This document shows positions 62,305-64,000 of a stretch of 64,000 nt of DNA, piece by piece; the first letter of the stretch is position 1; each line of letters begins with the position of its first letter. The stretch comes from Marisa cornuarietis (Eukaryota > Mollusca > Gastropoda > Architaenioglossa > Ampullariidae): NCBI GenBank assembly GCA_004794655.1, contig SMMW01000145.1:1785501-1849500 (forward strand). The letters are read 5' to 3'. The notes below the pieces were generated by a model. The model did not search any database. It was not told the origin of the DNA and was given only the letters and a program-made list of their open reading frames with translations. Made by a program: the position numbers and the translations under genes.

Positions 62305-62422
62305 TGACTCGCTTAAATACACAGATAATGTAAACCTTTCTTCATGACAAATACAATAATTTGTTTCACTTAAATACAAAGATAATGTAAACCTTTCTTC
62401 AAGACAAATACAATAATTTGTT
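62305..62422. repeat. tandem duplication of about 58 bp (two copies)
   Basis: Copies share AGATAATGTAAACCTTTCTT and GACAAATACAATAATTTGTT. Confidence 0.9.
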
Positions 62423-63747
62423 TTCACCACAACGCACAAAGCTTACGCTGATTAACAGTCAAATACAATTATTATATTTTCGAATAGTAGATAGTTCATC
62501 TGGCAAATGTTCCTACTGTCGGTGTCACTGTCGGCGACGATGTCGGTGTCAGTGTCAATGTCGGTGTCGATGTCGGTGTTACTGTCATCTGTCGCTGCTA
62601 TTGCTCCCCACTAACCTCTATAACCTGTAGATGGCGCTGAGGTGTGTCAAGAACAAACGCACCAACCCAGTCGCCATTACATCCTATCTTGCAATGGAGT
62701 GATGGATGCCAGGATATCACGAGGGGAGGTAACTCTTGTTACAAATTGAAACTGTTATCTCCCGGTACAGGACAAATCGATGCATAGTCTGTGATTAATT
62801 GGCAGACAGAGGTTATGGTTCATGTGGAAGAAAACGAACGGTTCTCATGCGGTGTATAGTTTTGGCCCGGGGTCAGATACAGTAGCGAGTGAAGTTGTTG
62901 TTAGTGGGAGGCTATTCCCACAACAGGTAAAGTCTGCTCCTCAACACCCTCCTCCGTGTGATTGTCACCGATCATCGTGTTGACCGCCAGCCTATCTTCG
63001 TGTCCAGACACGTCAGCATTTGTGTCTCACCCATTCCACAATTAGGTAATGTCGCAAACAATCAATTGTATGAACACCAGGTGATATACCGAGTGTTTAG
63101 CGAGCAAACTATCCTGATTTATAGCAGGTAAGCCGTCTCTGGTCTCTGATGTGTAGACAGTAAGCCACCTTTCTTTGCGTGTGGGCGTGCGCAAATCTGT
63201 GTGTGTTTGTGTGTGCACGCATGCGCACTTTTGTCATATGCATATTAGAATCTGAGACAGAGAGAGAGAGCGAAAGAGAACGAACGAGTAAATGATGGAT
63301 AGAACCAGCGATTAAGCAAACGAACAAACAAAGATTGCAACGACCGGCCCATTTTGTCTTTAGCCGATATAGAGCGGAGTGATTTAATACTTTAGGCAAT
63401 GTTATACAAGTATATCTAATTAATAAAATGTCCCATGATCATACAAAGACAAAGCGGGAGAAAGAAGGTAGCAGTCCAAGAAACCTCTAAAAGCAACTAA
63501 AGAAAGACAGAGAGAAAGAGGGGGGAGGGTGAAGGAACAATCCGCGTGGCGAGATTTGTCGGAAGTGACGTCAGGGGCCCCATGGTGTGAGAGACGACAG
63601 TCGAGTTCACTGGCTGATTGATGTACGCGAACCCTTTGTCTCCAGTGACTGATTAAACTCCAGCCACAGACCTTTTGCCAGCCTCCTGGCGCTGCAATAG
63701 TTTTAACAGTTGAGAGAAAGACAACAACTCTGTGCGCACGTGTGTCT
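62423..63747. other. non-coding; short TGTCGG-type repeat
   Basis: TGTCGGTGTC-like hexamers recur at 62515-62585. No gene seen. Confidence 0.45.
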
Positions 63748-63758
63748 GTGTCTGTGTG

Positions 63759-63789
<31 letters not shown>

Positions 63790-63790
63790 T
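63748..63790. repeat. (GT)n microsatellite
   Basis: GT run with one GC interruption, close to the end of the window. Confidence 0.9.
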
Positions 63791-64000
63791 CCGTGTTACG
63801 TGTGTGTTTGTTTGAACAACGACTTCTTGCTCTTTATTAATCAGTCTAATATCCTGTGAGTTGTGTGACATCAAGTGATGTCACCGCCACACGAACTCAG
63901 TGAACTCAGCAAACTGCTGGCCCTGTGAAAGTAACGCTGATGTGAAAGTAAGTTGTGCTCATCAACAACAGTGATTAGTGTCAAACTTGTTGTCAACTTC

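Overview
This is an animal nuclear genome fragment. It has split genes with GT-AG introns, long AT-rich non-coding stretches, many micro- and minisatellites, and degraded non-LTR, hAT and P-element/THAP-type transposons. The style of the repeats (tRNA-like SINE heads, GCGC...ATTATT-type SINE tails, an abundant CTGGGGCCAGTTGCACAA-type inverted-repeat element) suggests a marine invertebrate, most likely a mollusc such as a gastropod. That placement is inference; no species marker is visible.

The main content is a pair of paralogous genes pointing away from each other. On the plus strand (24168-35617) a seven-exon model with consistent splice phases gives an open frame of 819 residues. It starts with MGQSQSK (an N-myristoylation-type start), then has a KH-like segment, a NERD-like PD-(D/E)XK nuclease region (D231, E245, K247) and a superfamily 1 helicase core (Walker A GPPGTGKT 452-459, Walker B ADE, UvrD-like late motifs). 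On the minus strand (9320-4112) a six-exon paralogue lacks the KH exon and has a different short first exon. It keeps three exons of exactly the same length (744, 206 and 483 nt). It has lost the GT of one splice donor and about 30 residues near the C-terminus. About 250 bp of the P-loop exon is almost identical between the copies although the nuclease exon is clearly diverged, which suggests recent gene conversion. Each copy carries an unrelated minisatellite (31 bp or 33 bp unit) in the intron before its nuclease exon.

The 15 kb between the two genes holds transposon debris: a LINE 3' end, an internally deleted THAP/P-element transposase gene, a decayed hAT-like element, a tRNA-like SINE and a small inverted-repeat element. 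The introns of the plus gene hold a LINE fragment facing a second, inverted copy of the same family, and SINE tails next to ATC microsatellites.

The 36-64 kb part is mostly non-coding. It contains a 1.8 kb satellite with a 27 bp unit, and a minus-strand CCP (sushi)-kringle-CCP exon set (43163-41159) whose kringle exon carries a one-base frameshift in a homopolymer. It also has two tandem LINE C-terminal remnants, a second SINE, several minor tandem repeats and two low-confidence cysteine-rich reading frames. No rRNA, functional tRNA, CRISPR array or prokaryotic system was found.
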